From Clostridium sp. N3C (GTDB lineage: Bacteria; Bacillota; Clostridia; Clostridiales; Clostridiaceae): a DNA stretch of 64,000 nucleotides. Positions 47,521 to 56,965 of this stretch are shown piece by piece (position 1 is the stretch's first letter; every line of letters starts with the position of its first letter). Below the pieces are notes generated by a model. That model ran no database searches. It was not told the origin of the DNA and was given only the letters and a program-made list of their open reading frames with translations. Made by a program: the position numbers and the translations under genes. The DNA is taken from the NCBI RefSeq assembly GCF_900095445.1, contig NZ_FMJL01000008.1:1-64000 (forward strand), written 5' to 3'.

Positions 47521-49505
47521 ATGGAAAAGAAACTTGCAAAGCCAGCAACAGTAACCAGTAAAGAAACTAAAAATGAAAAGGTTTCTGCAACTACAGCTAA
47601 AGGAAGTAAAAGTGCTCTATTAGAGCATAATGCTGATGAAATGGAGAAAAAAAGAGAAATGGCTAGGAGACAGGCTCAGGAAAAATTGAGATCAAGAACT
47701 TTGGCTAAGCAGCAGCAAATTGCTGAACGAATTTCAACTGCAACAGAGCAATTAGTTGTAGGTATGGAAGAAGCTAGTTCTGCTTCCAGAGAGTTGGGGT
47801 CAACAATGACTCAGATTGCTTCTGGAGCTATTCAGGCATCTTCTGCTACTGAAGAATCTAGAGCAGCAATCAATCAGATAGATAAAGCGGCAGTTATAGC
47901 TGAACAAAGAGCTAAAGAGTCTTTAAATAAAATCAATGAAGCTCAATTTTTAATAAGATCTACAGCAAGAGATACTGAATTGTTAATTGAAGGAATCAAA
48001 GAAGCTGCTAATACTAATCTTGAGTCTGTAAAGCTTATTGCAGAACTGGAAAAGCAATCTGATGAAATTGGTGAAATTGTACAAGCTGTAGTGAGGATTG
48101 CTGATCAGACAAATTTATTGGCTCTCAATGCGGCAATTGAGGCTGCTAGAGCTGGAGAACATGGAAGGGCTTTGCAGTAGTGGCCGATGAAGTTAGAAAT
48201 TTGGCAGAGACCTCCGAAAAGTCAGCTAGAAATATAAGAGAACTGGTAAATGAGATACAGGAAAATGTTAAAGTTGTTGTTGTGGATATTCAAAGTTCAG
48301 GAAAAGTGGCAAATGAGGAGGTGGAAAAGGCTAAAAAGATCACAGAAGATTTGGAGAAAGTTGAGAAGGATGTTATAGAGGTACAGAGTGGCATAAATGA
48401 AATAGTAGAAAATTCAGTGAATGCTGCAAAAGGAGCTACAGAATTTTTAGCTATATCTGAGCAGGTAGCCGCTGCTGCTGAAGAACAGACTAGTGCAGCA
48501 GAAGAAATAGAAAAATCTATTGAAGAACAAAATAGGGCTTTTGAAGAATTGAATATAGGCTCATCAGAGCTTTCACAATTAGCAGAGGAACTAAAGGTAT
48601 CAACGGATACACAAAAATCTTCAGAAATATTAGCTTCAACGGCAGAAGAGCTTTCTGCTAATGTAGAAGAAGCCAATTCTGTTGCAACTGAGGTTATGAG
48701 AGCTATTGAGCAAGTTGCTATTGGTGCGGAGGCTCAGGCTAGACTTACTGAAAAAGCTGCAGCTATCAGTGAAAGATTAGCAGCAGGAGCTACTCAGATG
48801 AATAAAAGAGCTATTCAGTCCACTGAGAAAGTAGCAGAATTACAAGCTCTACTAAATGAAAATAAAGCTGGAATAGATGCAATGATTGCTGGAATTGGTG
48901 CATCAGCAGAGGCAAATACTATAGCTGCTAAGAACATTAAGAACTTAGAGGAAACAACTAGAAAGATAGATAAGATTGTTGATGCTATAGTAAACGTTAC
49001 AATTCAAACCAATATGCTTGCTGTTAACGGTTCCATTGAAGCAGCTAGAGCAGGAGAATTCGGCAGGGGCTTTTCTGTAGTTGCAGGAGATATAAGAACT
49101 TTAGCTAATGAATCCGCTGAAAATACTGATAAAATAAAAGATCTTGTAAGAGGAATTCAAAGTCAAATAGCACGAGTTGCTGCTGATACAGAAGTGGCAA
49201 GTAGAACATCTCTCTCAGAAGTAGAGAAGGCCAAAGGAATCACTGATAATTTAATTGTAATTCAGGAAGCTATGATTAATATATTAGAAGGCTCTAAAGA
49301 GATTTCAAAAGGGGCAGAAGAGACAATGATTGCTCTTGAGCAGGCCAAGAAGGGTGTGGAACAAATATCATCTGCAGCACAGGAGGCAGCAGCAGCTACT
49401 GAAAAAGCTAGTAATGTAGCAACAGCGCAGGCTAGAGGCATGCAGGAACTTGCAGAGGCTATAGAGGAGATATCAGGACTTGCTGATGAATTACAAAATA
49501 TGTAG
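47521..49505 (+). pseudogene. Soluble methyl-accepting chemotaxis-type receptor, split by a one-base frameshift
   Basis: The reading frame from ATG 47521 (good AGGAGG site) stops at 48180 in the middle of the conserved signalling tip: [16 protein letters not shown] is followed by ALQ and a stop instead of [14 protein letters not shown]. Reading one base back from about 48168 restores exactly that sequence, and the frame then runs to 49505. One G missing from the AGGGC run at 48166-48170 explains it. The intact protein would be about 661 residues with no membrane helix. It would have two MCP signalling regions in tandem; the second tip is [29 protein letters not shown]. It could be a real mutation, a phase-variable tract, or a sequence error. 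Confidence 0.88.
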
Positions 49506-49522
49506 GATATGGAGGGAAAGCA

Positions 49523-50950
49523 ATGGCTTCATTAGAAAATAATTTTAGTTTATTAGAAAGACAGTTGGTTACCTTCCATCTTGGAAACGATGAATTTGGC
49601 GCAGATATAATGAATGTAAAAGAAATAGTAAGAGTTTCGGAAATTACAAAAGTGTCAAATGCACCTTTTTATGTAGAGGGAGTCTGCAATCTTAGGGGAA
49701 ATGTACTTCCAATTATCGATGGTAGATTGAGATTTAATATGGAGAAAAAAGACCATGATGAGAATAGCAGAGTGCTTGTAATTGATATAAATGGTAAGGC
49801 TACAGGAGTAATAGTGGATAGGGTATCTGAAGTAATAAGGGTTAATTCTAAGGATATTGAGGATACTCCTAGTATAATGAAAAACGATTCTATGGATTAT
49901 TTAAATGGTGTTATAAAACTTGATAATGGAAATCGACTTATAATGTTACTTGATTTGTTTAAAATTCTGAAAGTTGAAGAAGTTCAAAATATTGATGCTG
50001 CCAATGTTGATATTCAAATGGAAAAAACTATCGCCTATGAAGAAAATGAAAAGTTAAATGAAGAGCAACTAGTTTCCTTTATTGTTGATAAAGAAGAATA
50101 TGCTATAAACATAATGCAAGTAAAGGAAATAATAAGAGTAATAGATATAGTAAAAGTCCCCAATGCTGAAAGTTATATAGAAGGTGTAGCATCTATAAGA
50201 GGTAATTTGGTACCTATAGTAAATTTAAGGAAGTACTTGGGCCTTGAAGATGTAGAAGTCACAGATCACACAAGAATACTTATAGTGGATATGGGCAAGG
50301 TTACCTGTGGAATTATGGTGGACAAAGTTTCAGAGGTAAAAAGAGTTACGGAAAATGTAATCCAACCTCCACCGGCCATCTTTTATGGTGAGGATGGAGA
50401 GCAATTGAAAGGAATAGCTAAATTAGATGGTGGGAAAAGACTTATTATGATTTTAGATCCTACAAAGTTTATAGCATTGGACAAGCTTCAGCAGATTTCA
50501 GATATAAGCAATGAAAAAAAAGTAGACGAGGTTTATAAAAGTATTGAAAAACAGTTGTTAGATGAGGAACAGTTGGTAACTTTAAAGTTGGAACGTGAGG
50601 AATATGCAATTAAAATAAACTACGTTGAAGAAATAACGAGAATGACTGAAGTTACTAGAATACCTAGAGCACCTTATTTCATAGATGGAATTGTTAACTT
50701 AAGGGGAAATGTTATACCTGTTCTTAATCTAAGAAAAATGTTTAGAATGGAGGAAAAAGAAATATCAAATTCTACAAGAATCATTAAGATATTTAATCCT
50801 TTTTTTACCACTCGTGCAGAAGATGGAGGTACTGGGTTAGGTTTATCCATTGTCCACGACATAATAAAGGTACACAGAGGAAGTATTGAGGTAAATAGTA
50901 ATTTAGATGAAGGTACTGATTTTGCACTTATTTTTCCAAAAGGAAGGTGA
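49523..50950 (+). CDS. Triple CheW protein fused to a histidine-kinase ATPase fragment
   Basis: The 475-residue cytoplasmic protein has two complete CheW domains (about 10-150 and 178-322; each with VSEITKVSNAPFYVEGVCNLRGNVLPI-type blocks) and a third that begins at about 350 but keeps only about 75 residues. At residue 424 it runs into FNPFFTTR, followed by GGTGLGLSIVHDII and a strand ending FALIFPKGR. These are the F and G2 boxes and end of a HATPase_c domain; the N box and G1 box are absent. CheW couples receptors to CheA. The ATPase piece cannot be active alone. The join looks like an in-frame deletion that fused neighbouring genes. It starts 17 bases after the receptor gene and ends five bases before the next. 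Confidence 0.88.
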   Translation: MASLENNFSLLERQLVTFHLGNDEFGADIMNVKEIVRVSEITKVSNAPFYVEGVCNLRGNVLPIIDGRLRFNMEKKDHDENSRVLVIDINGKATGVIVDRVSEVIRVNSKDIEDTPSIMKNDSMDYLNGVIKLDNGNRLIMLLDLFKILKVEEVQNIDAANVDIQMEKTIAYEENEKLNEEQLVSFIVDKEEYAINIMQVKEIIRVIDIVKVPNAESYIEGVASIRGNLVPIVNLRKYLGLEDVEVTDHTRILIVDMGKVTCGIMVDKVSEVKRVTENVIQPPPAIFYGEDGEQLKGIAKLDGGKRLIMILDPTKFIALDKLQQISDISNEKKVDEVYKSIEKQLLDEEQLVTLKLEREEYAIKINYVEEITRMTEVTRIPRAPYFIDGIVNLRGNVIPVLNLRKMFRMEEKEISNSTRIIKIFNPFFTTRAEDGGTGLGLSIVHDIIKVHRGSIEVNSNLDEGTDFALIFPKGR

Positions 50951-50955
50951 TTACC

Positions 50956-52359
50956 ATGGATCAAAATGAGCTATTAGATATATATTTTGAAGAAACTAGT
51001 GATAATTTAGAAGAAGCAGAGGCTTATATTATAGGATTAGAAAAAACATTTTCTATGGATAACTTTAATAGCCTTTTTAGATGTATACATTCAATAAAAG
51101 GTAGCTCTGCTGCTGTTAATTTTGATGAACTATCAAGTTTGGCTCATAAATTAGAAGATATTTTAAATTATATCCGTGACGGTAAATTTGAATTTGATAA
51201 TGAAATATCAAATCTTTGCATTAACTGTATTGATCAGCTTAGAGTGTTATTTCAAATGAGGAGAATTTCACCTGAAAATAAAATAGATAATAAAGAAATA
51301 GAGAGATCTTTAAAGCTTCAAGAAGAAATGGATATGTTTCTGCAAACTGTAAAAGAAGAAAAGAATTCTGAAACTGATTTTGAAGAAGATGATCTAATGG
51401 AATTTATAGAAAAAGATATCTCCGACTTTTCCAAAACATATTTTATACGATTATTATTTGATGTAGAAAACCCAATGCAGTCAATTACTAGGTTTATGAT
51501 AGTAAATTCCTTGAATGAAAGTGGTAAGATAGTATATTCTTATCCAAGTGTTAATTTTATGGTTTCCTCCAATTCTGATGAAGTTATACAGGATTATGAA
51601 TGTGTATATAAAACTAATATTGACTATGATAAGTTGCTTAGCAAAGTAGATATTCCATTTATCAATGGAATAAAGATTACTTATATTGACAATGAAGTAT
51701 TAAGGAACACAGGAGAGGATATCCAAAAGGAAAAAAGAGATTTATTGGTGGAATTTTTTGATGATTTCATGGATTTGGGAAATTTTATAACAGATACCTG
51801 TTGGTGTAATAAGGAAAGAGAAAAAATTGATAAATTGTACATAGAAGCTCAAAAAATTTTAGAACTGGATAGTGATAACAAAGAATTAGTTACAATAATG
51901 AATGAGGTAATTGCCTTTATTAATATTCAGGTTTTTATAGTTGAAGGCTCTAATATGATTTCCCTAGATATTATTCCAACTATGATAAAGTTATATCAAT
52001 GCTTAATAAGCAAACTTTATGATATGTTTAAGAATAAAGTGTTTTTTAAATACCTTCAACTGAAAAAAGACGAAGATAATATAGAAAGATTGGAAATATT
52101 AAAAGAAAAGATGGACAGGGATCTTTTTAGATATGTATTGATAGATATAAATGATCTAGAAATAATTGAGAATAATGAATTGAAAAAGTTAATTAATTTA
52201 AATAAATTCATGTCAGAAAATGGCATACAAGTAGTTATATTGAATGGAGGCATATATAGGAGGAGAATATATAATATTTTGGAGTCTATAATAGATATTT
52301 TAGATATTAAACAGTATTATAATGAAACACATGCCATGTGCGGATTAATCAGTAAATGA
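50956..52359 (+). CDS. CheA-like Hpt protein lacking a kinase domain, with STAS-like end
   Basis: The 467-residue protein starts with an Hpt/P1 domain (about 1-110) whose phospho-accepting H45 is in CIHSIKGSSAAVNF. A region at about 150-245 (YFIRLLFDVENPMQSITRFMIVNSLNESGKIVYSYPS) resembles the P2 domain of CheA. There is no dimerisation, ATPase or CheW-like part. A helical middle follows, and the last 80 residues (RYVLIDINDLEIIENNELKKLINLNKFM) resemble a STAS domain. It would have to be phosphorylated by a kinase from elsewhere. ATG 50956 follows AAGGAAGGTGA. It lies within the cluster, five bases after the CheW fusion. Confidence 0.75.
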   Translation: MDQNELLDIYFEETSDNLEEAEAYIIGLEKTFSMDNFNSLFRCIHSIKGSSAAVNFDELSSLAHKLEDILNYIRDGKFEFDNEISNLCINCIDQLRVLFQMRRISPENKIDNKEIERSLKLQEEMDMFLQTVKEEKNSETDFEEDDLMEFIEKDISDFSKTYFIRLLFDVENPMQSITRFMIVNSLNESGKIVYSYPSVNFMVSSNSDEVIQDYECVYKTNIDYDKLLSKVDIPFINGIKITYIDNEVLRNTGEDIQKEKRDLLVEFFDDFMDLGNFITDTCWCNKEREKIDKLYIEAQKILELDSDNKELVTIMNEVIAFINIQVFIVEGSNMISLDIIPTMIKLYQCLISKLYDMFKNKVFFKYLQLKKDEDNIERLEILKEKMDRDLFRYVLIDINDLEIIENNELKKLINLNKFMSENGIQVVILNGGIYRRRIYNILESIIDILDIKQYYNETHAMCGLISK

Positions 52360-52375
52360 AAGAAGGATAACAATC

Positions 52376-52798
52376 ATGCGAGAGTATTATAAAATATTGA
52401 TTATTGATGATGAAGAGGAAACGCTATCTGCCCTACAAAAAAATCTTGTTTTAGAAGGCTTTAATGTTACTACATGCAATGATTCGGTAAAAGCTATAAA
52501 AATGATTAAGGATGAAAAATTTCATATAATCATAACGGATATTGTAATGCCTAAAATGGATGGTTTAGAAGTTTTAAAATTTGCAAGAAGTTATGATGCA
52601 CTTACACAAGTAATAATGATGACGGTGCACTCAACAATGGAACTTACTATACAGTCTTTGGAGCTAGGAGCAAATGACTATATTTTAAAACCCTTTAAGA
52701 GTATAGATTATATAATAGAGATTATAAATTATTCTATTGAAAAGCTAGAGAGATGGAAGCAATCTATACGAGATATTGTGGCTAGGGAAGTATTTTAA
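52376..52798 (+). CDS. CheY-like response regulator
   Basis: The 140-residue single receiver domain has the acidic pair D11-D12, the phospho-acceptor D55 (ITDIVMPKMDG), T83 and K105 (LKPF), so all active-site residues are present. There is no output domain, only a short C-terminal helix. It lies 16 bases after the Hpt gene and is the natural phosphate acceptor for H45 of that protein. The ribosome site (GAAAGAAGGA) is adequate. Confidence 0.92.
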   Translation: MREYYKILIIDDEEETLSALQKNLVLEGFNVTTCNDSVKAIKMIKDEKFHIIITDIVMPKMDGLEVLKFARSYDALTQVIMMTVHSTMELTIQSLELGANDYILKPFKSIDYIIEIINYSIEKLERWKQSIRDIVAREVF

Positions 52799-52883
52799 GA
52801 TGAATATTATGTCAAAATAATTTGTAATATTAAATTTTACTGACTTTAGACTAAAAAGTGGAAGTTGTTAAGGAGAATAGATA

Positions 52884-53120
52884 ATGGAAGATATAACGGA
52901 GTTTGAAGATGAAGAATTGTTAAAACTATTAAAAAATAATGAAACAGAAATGTTCACATTAGCTGAGATTCATAAAATCATGTTGCAAAATAATATGAAG
53001 CATAGAATAAAGGAGATTAGAAACAGGATATATAGGCTACAGTGTGATGGATACTTGGGAAATGAAGTTACAAGTGATGGAATACGGATTTATTACCTGA
53101 TATTTTATCCAGAATATTAA
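52884..53120 (+). CDS. Small hypothetical protein (78 residues)
   Basis: The 78-residue protein begins with an acidic helix (MEDITEFEDEELLKLLKNN) and continues with helices and a two-strand end (IKEIRNRIYRLQCDGYLGNEVTSDGIRIYYLIF) that looks like a small winged-helix fold. It has a AAGGAGA site. It is probably the last gene of the chemosensory cluster, 85 bases after the receiver gene and before a terminator. I do not recognise a family. Confidence 0.65.
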   Translation: MEDITEFEDEELLKLLKNNETEMFTLAEIHKIMLQNNMKHRIKEIRNRIYRLQCDGYLGNEVTSDGIRIYYLIFYPEY

Positions 53121-53207
53121 TGTAATTTTTTAGAGAAGGCACAAAATAATTTAGATTCAAGAATATTAATTGATTTTTATCACTTTTATTATTAAGATTA
53201 CAAGTTA

Positions 53208-53251
53208 GGGATACTGAATAAAGATTAAATAACCCTAACTTGTAATTTACT
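53208..53251 (+). terminator. Terminator of the chemosensory cluster
   Basis: A perfect 13-bp stem (53208-53220 with 53233-53245) is followed by TTTAC. The rest of the gap 53121-53463 holds only the promoter element at 53380. Confidence 0.7.
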
Positions 53252-53379
53252 TTATTCTGGTATTTTTCTTTACATTTATCAATTAAAAGGAATAAGTAAT
53301 GATAAACAATAAAGTAAAATTACAATCCATAATTTATTGATAAAAAACAATAAATTAATTATATAAAAATGTAATAATA

Positions 53380-53388
53380 TGGTATAAT
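53380..53388 (+). promoter_or_regulatory. Extended -10 promoter of the NUDIX gene
   Basis: TGGTATAAT is an extended -10 element about 76 bases before the NUDIX start. No good -35 is seen. Confidence 0.5.
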
Positions 53389-53463
53389 TTAAAGGATATA
53401 TTAATTAAAATTTATAAACTAATATTTAATTGTAGATTTTAACTTGTTTTTTAAGGAGAAAAT

Positions 53464-53958
53464 ATGAGTAAGTGGGAAAAAGCTATAATAACCGTATTAT
53501 GTATGATTTATGATGGAAATAAAATATTGCTTCAAGATAGAGTTAAAGAAGATTGGAAAGGTTTAACTTTTCTAGGTGGACATGTAGAAAAGGGAGAATC
53601 CTTTGTTCAAGCGGTAATTCGTGAGGTTAAGGAGGAAACTGGCTTAAAAATAATAAATCCACAATTATGTGGAATAAAGCAATTTCAAACGGATGAAGAT
53701 GAAAGATATATCGTATTATTATTTAAGACTAATAAATTTAAAGGTACATTAATTTCTTCTGAGGAAGGAGAGATGAAATGGATTGATAGGGAATCATTGA
53801 AAGACTATAATCTAGTGGATGATTTTATGGATCTACTAAAAGTTTTTGATTCAGGATGTTATAATGAATTTATGTATGAGCGTAATAAAGCGGGGGATGA
53901 TTGGAGTGTTAGATTATATTATATTAAATTAAATTATAACACTACAGCATATTATTAA
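53464..53958 (+). CDS. NUDIX hydrolase (MutT-like)
   Basis: The 164-residue protein has a complete Nudix box, GHVEKGESFVQAVIREVKEETGL (about 40-62), fitting GX5EX7REUXEEXGU with all metal ligands. The family hydrolyses nucleoside diphosphates linked to another group; 8-oxo-dGTP is one possible substrate, but that cannot be told here. AAGGAGAAAAT precedes the ATG. A decayed methyltransferase gene follows directly. Confidence 0.88.
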   Translation: MSKWEKAIITVLCMIYDGNKILLQDRVKEDWKGLTFLGGHVEKGESFVQAVIREVKEETGLKIINPQLCGIKQFQTDEDERYIVLLFKTNKFKGTLISSEEGEMKWIDRESLKDYNLVDDFMDLLKVFDSGCYNEFMYERNKAGDDWSVRLYYIKLNYNTTAYY

Positions 53959-53983
53959 GCAAAACATTGAAGGGGGAAAGGCC

Positions 53984-54248
53984 TTGGAAGAGGTTAAATA
54001 TTTAACAGAATATTATAGTAATTATGATGAAGGTTCACGCCTTATATCAAAATATGGACAGGTAGAATTTATTACTACTATGAATTGAACGGTTTCACTT
54101 TGTTGCAACGGACTTGTTTACTAATCATATGAGAGATACTATAGTTGAGATGGATGAAAAGATGTTTGAAACATACTTGAAGTATCATTTATCTATTTGT
54201 GAATGTCCAGATTTGATAGGGATGACACATCATGCTTTGGATATATTT
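53984..54248 (+). pseudogene. Internally deleted SAM-dependent methyltransferase
   Basis: A TTG at 53984 behind GAAGGGGGAAAG opens a frame giving EEVKYLTEYYSNYDEGSRLISKYGQVEFITTM, the usual N-terminus of a clostridial class I methyltransferase, and stops at 54088. Two bases later another frame (54090-54248) encodes the usual C-terminus (FVATDLFTNHMRDTIVEMDEKMF ... DLIGMTHHALDI). The middle, with the SAM-binding GxGxG motif, is missing. The gene is therefore dead. The rest of the gap to 54518 shows nothing recognisable. Confidence 0.7.
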
Positions 54249-54518
54249 AGAGTAAATTAAAAGTAATAGCATTGAAGTTTTATGTCCAGATGAGATAAGC
54301 TGTGTTCATCATTCTTTGAAGTTATAGGAAAGATAGAAATAGAATTTGCAGCTTTTAAAATAATATATCAACTTAGTTCCTAGTATAAAGATATATAAAT
54401 TGATTTATAGTATATACAAAGATTATTATATCCCTAAAAATATTGATATATGAAAAAAATAAAGCAAATATTCATTAAACATAAAATAATGTACAAAGAT
54501 CTATTAGGAGATGAGTTG

Positions 54519-55400
54519 ATGAAAAAATTGAATAAAATTGAAGATAAAATGGAGCTTTTGGAAAAAATATATGATCATATAAGAATTATAGATTTTGCAA
54601 ATAATGAAATATTGGAATTAAAAGAAGGTGAATTAGTTCATACCGATACTCAATGCCATGAATGTTTGAGCAAAGAGGAATGTGAAGAGTGTATCCTTAG
54701 AAGGACCTGGCAGGAAGAAGAAACTATAATAGAAATAGAATATGAAGGAGAAAAGATGTTTATGATAACTGCCGTTCCTATTTATATTAAGGAAAAAAAA
54801 GTAGTTGTAGAATTAATGAAAGAGACAACTAATGAACTATACCTAAAAGATAGAAAATCCGGAACTAGAATGAAGTTGTTTTCTAAAATTGATCTTATGA
54901 ATAAATTAGCTGTGATGGATGAATTGACTAATCTATATAACAGAAGATTTATATATGAACAACTTCCTAAGAACTTGTTAGAAGCCTCATCTAATAAAGA
55001 ACACCTATCTATTATATTCACTGATTTAGACTATTTTAAAGACATCGACGATAAATATGGACATATAGCAGGTGATGAGGTTTTACGAAGGTTTGCTAAA
55101 ATATTACAGACCAATATTCGAAAAGATAGAGACTGGGTTGCTCGATTTGGAGGAGAGGAATTTATTATAACTCTTCCTAATACTAATTTAGAGGAGGCTC
55201 GCTTTATTGCAGAGAAAATTAGAAAGAGTGTTATGGAGGAGGAAATTATAATTGATAACCAAAAGATTCAAATTACGGCGAGTTTTGGAGTCTACACTGT
55301 CTGCGATGGTAATAAATGTACCACCGCTAATAGTCTTATCAAGATGGTAGACGAAAAGTTATATAAAGCTAAAATAAGGGGTAGAAATACCGTTGTATAA
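54519..55400 (+). CDS. Diguanylate cyclase (GGDEF) with a four-cysteine sensor domain
   Basis: The 293-residue soluble protein has an N-terminal PAS-like region with C46-X2-C49-X5-C55-X2-C58, a likely Fe-S, zinc or redox site. A helix follows, then a GGDEF domain (about 130-290) with DELTNLYNRRF and an intact active-site GGEEF. It makes c-di-GMP from two GTP. The RxxD inhibitory site is not matched (KDRD). ATG 54519 was chosen because AGGAG lies eight bases upstream; ATG 54450 has no ribosome site. It stands alone. Confidence 0.88.
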   Translation: MKKLNKIEDKMELLEKIYDHIRIIDFANNEILELKEGELVHTDTQCHECLSKEECEECILRRTWQEEETIIEIEYEGEKMFMITAVPIYIKEKKVVVELMKETTNELYLKDRKSGTRMKLFSKIDLMNKLAVMDELTNLYNRRFIYEQLPKNLLEASSNKEHLSIIFTDLDYFKDIDDKYGHIAGDEVLRRFAKILQTNIRKDRDWVARFGGEEFIITLPNTNLEEARFIAEKIRKSVMEEEIIIDNQKIQITASFGVYTVCDGNKCTTANSLIKMVDEKLYKAKIRGRNTVV

Positions 55401-55538
55401 ATAACTGATTTAGTTTATGTAAAAAATTATTGAATTAATATTTTTAATAATTGTATTATATATAAAGACAATTACATACAATTGAACTGTGAAATTAATA
55501 CAATTTTCAATAATTGATGCTTAGAGGGATGGGTAGGT

Positions 55539-56927
55539 ATGACTAAGAAACAGAAAAAGAAATTTAAGAAAGCTGGCATTATAGGTTCCATTGTTCTTTG
55601 TCTTATATTACTTGTATATTTTGTTATGGTAATATTTTTTACTAGACATCTTTTTATAGGAACTGAGATTAATGGTATAGTGGTCTCAGGGAAATCAGTG
55701 CAGGAAGTAAATGATATAATGGCAGCAGAACTAAAGAAGTATTCTTTAAATTTAAAACAACGAGGAGATAAAGAAGAACATATAAAAGCTGAGGAAATAG
55801 GAATGTATTATAACTGTAATGGGGATTTCAGTCATGTTAAAGATAAACAGAATCCCTTTAAGTGGTTTCTTGCTTTTTTCAAGGCAGAGGACTTAAAAAT
55901 AACAGAAGAGCTAGCCTATGATAGTGCTAAGCTAGAGGATCAAATAAATAAACTTGCTTGCTTTAATGAAGCTAATATTGTAGAACCTAAAAGTCCAAGC
56001 TTTACTTTTCAAAATGGAGAGTTTGTTATTGTAGATGAAGTATATGGTAACAAAATTAATAAGGAAGTATTCAATGATAAGGTAAGTACCGCTATACAAA
56101 GTATGAAAAGGGAATTAAATTTAGATGTTGAGAATTGCTATATTAATCCACAATACACTTCTAAATCTCCAGAAGTTTTTAAAGCAAAGGAAACACTTAA
56201 CAAATATTTATCAGCTAAGATTACATATAATTTTATAGATGGCCAGGAAACTTTAGATAAAAATAAAATAAATAATTGGCTTATAGTAAATGAAGATTTT
56301 TCAATATCAGTTGATGAAAATAAGGTAAAAGAGTATGTTAAAGAGCTTGCTAGTAAATACAATACAGTAGGTAAGGTAAAGCAATTTAAAACATCATTAG
56401 GAGGAACTATAAATATTGGCGGTGGAGATTATGGTTGGTCAATTAATATTTCAGAAGAATCAAAAGCTTTAATTGCTGCAATTAAAGATGGTCAAACTGT
56501 ATCAAGGGAGCCCGTATATGGTCAGAAAGGCTTAGTTAAAGCAAGTAATGATATTGGCAATACGTATGTAGAGATAAATTTATCAAAACAGTATTTATGG
56601 TATTATAAAGATGGATCCTTAATAACTCATGGTCCCGTTGTTACAGGAAATGTGAGAGCAGGAAATGCGACTCCTAGTGGCATTTACGTATTAAAGTACA
56701 AACAAAAAGATGCTATATTAAGAGGTGCAGATTATGCTTCACCAGTTACCTATTGGATGCCCTTTAACGGAGGAATTGGAATACACGATGCTAGCTGGAG
56801 AAATACTTTTGGAGGAGAGATATATAAAACCAATGGTTCACATGGATGCATAAATTGTCCCTATAACTTAGCTAAAGAAATTTTTTATAATATTTCCCCA
56901 GGAACTCCGGTAATTTGTTATCATTAG
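55539..56927 (+). CDS. L,D-transpeptidase (YkuD) with peptidoglycan-binding-4 domains
   Basis: The 462-residue protein has a basic start and a membrane anchor (about 14-36). Two PG_binding_4-type repeats (about 45-330) and a C-terminal YkuD catalytic domain (about 345-460) face outside. The catalytic H435-G-C437 lies in SHGCINCP, with IGIHDASW upstream. YkuD enzymes form 3-3 cross-links in peptidoglycan or attach proteins. The N-terminal half resembles that of the VanW protein at 9403. It has its own terminator. Confidence 0.93.
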   Translation: MTKKQKKKFKKAGIIGSIVLCLILLVYFVMVIFFTRHLFIGTEINGIVVSGKSVQEVNDIMAAELKKYSLNLKQRGDKEEHIKAEEIGMYYNCNGDFSHVKDKQNPFKWFLAFFKAEDLKITEELAYDSAKLEDQINKLACFNEANIVEPKSPSFTFQNGEFVIVDEVYGNKINKEVFNDKVSTAIQSMKRELNLDVENCYINPQYTSKSPEVFKAKETLNKYLSAKITYNFIDGQETLDKNKINNWLIVNEDFSISVDENKVKEYVKELASKYNTVGKVKQFKTSLGGTINIGGGDYGWSINISEESKALIAAIKDGQTVSREPVYGQKGLVKASNDIGNTYVEINLSKQYLWYYKDGSLITHGPVVTGNVRAGNATPSGIYVLKYKQKDAILRGADYASPVTYWMPFNGGIGIHDASWRNTFGGEIYKTNGSHGCINCPYNLAKEIFYNISPGTPVICYH

Positions 56928-56930
56928 AAA

Positions 56931-56965
56931 TATAAACTCGGCAAAAGCCGAGTTTATATTTTTTA
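56931..56965 (+). terminator. Terminator of the L,D-transpeptidase gene
   Basis: A perfect 12-bp stem (56931-56942 with 56947-56958) with an AAAA loop is followed by TTTTTT. Confidence 0.92.

Noticed and set aside
48160..48185. Programmed -1 ribosomal frameshift in the receptor gene.
   Set aside because: No X-XXY-YYZ slippery heptamer or evident downstream pseudoknot at the shift; a lost G in a G-run explains it more simply.
54450..54518. Longer N-terminus for the GGDEF protein from ATG 54450.
   Set aside because: No ribosome binding site precedes it, while ATG 54519 has a well-spaced AGGAG.
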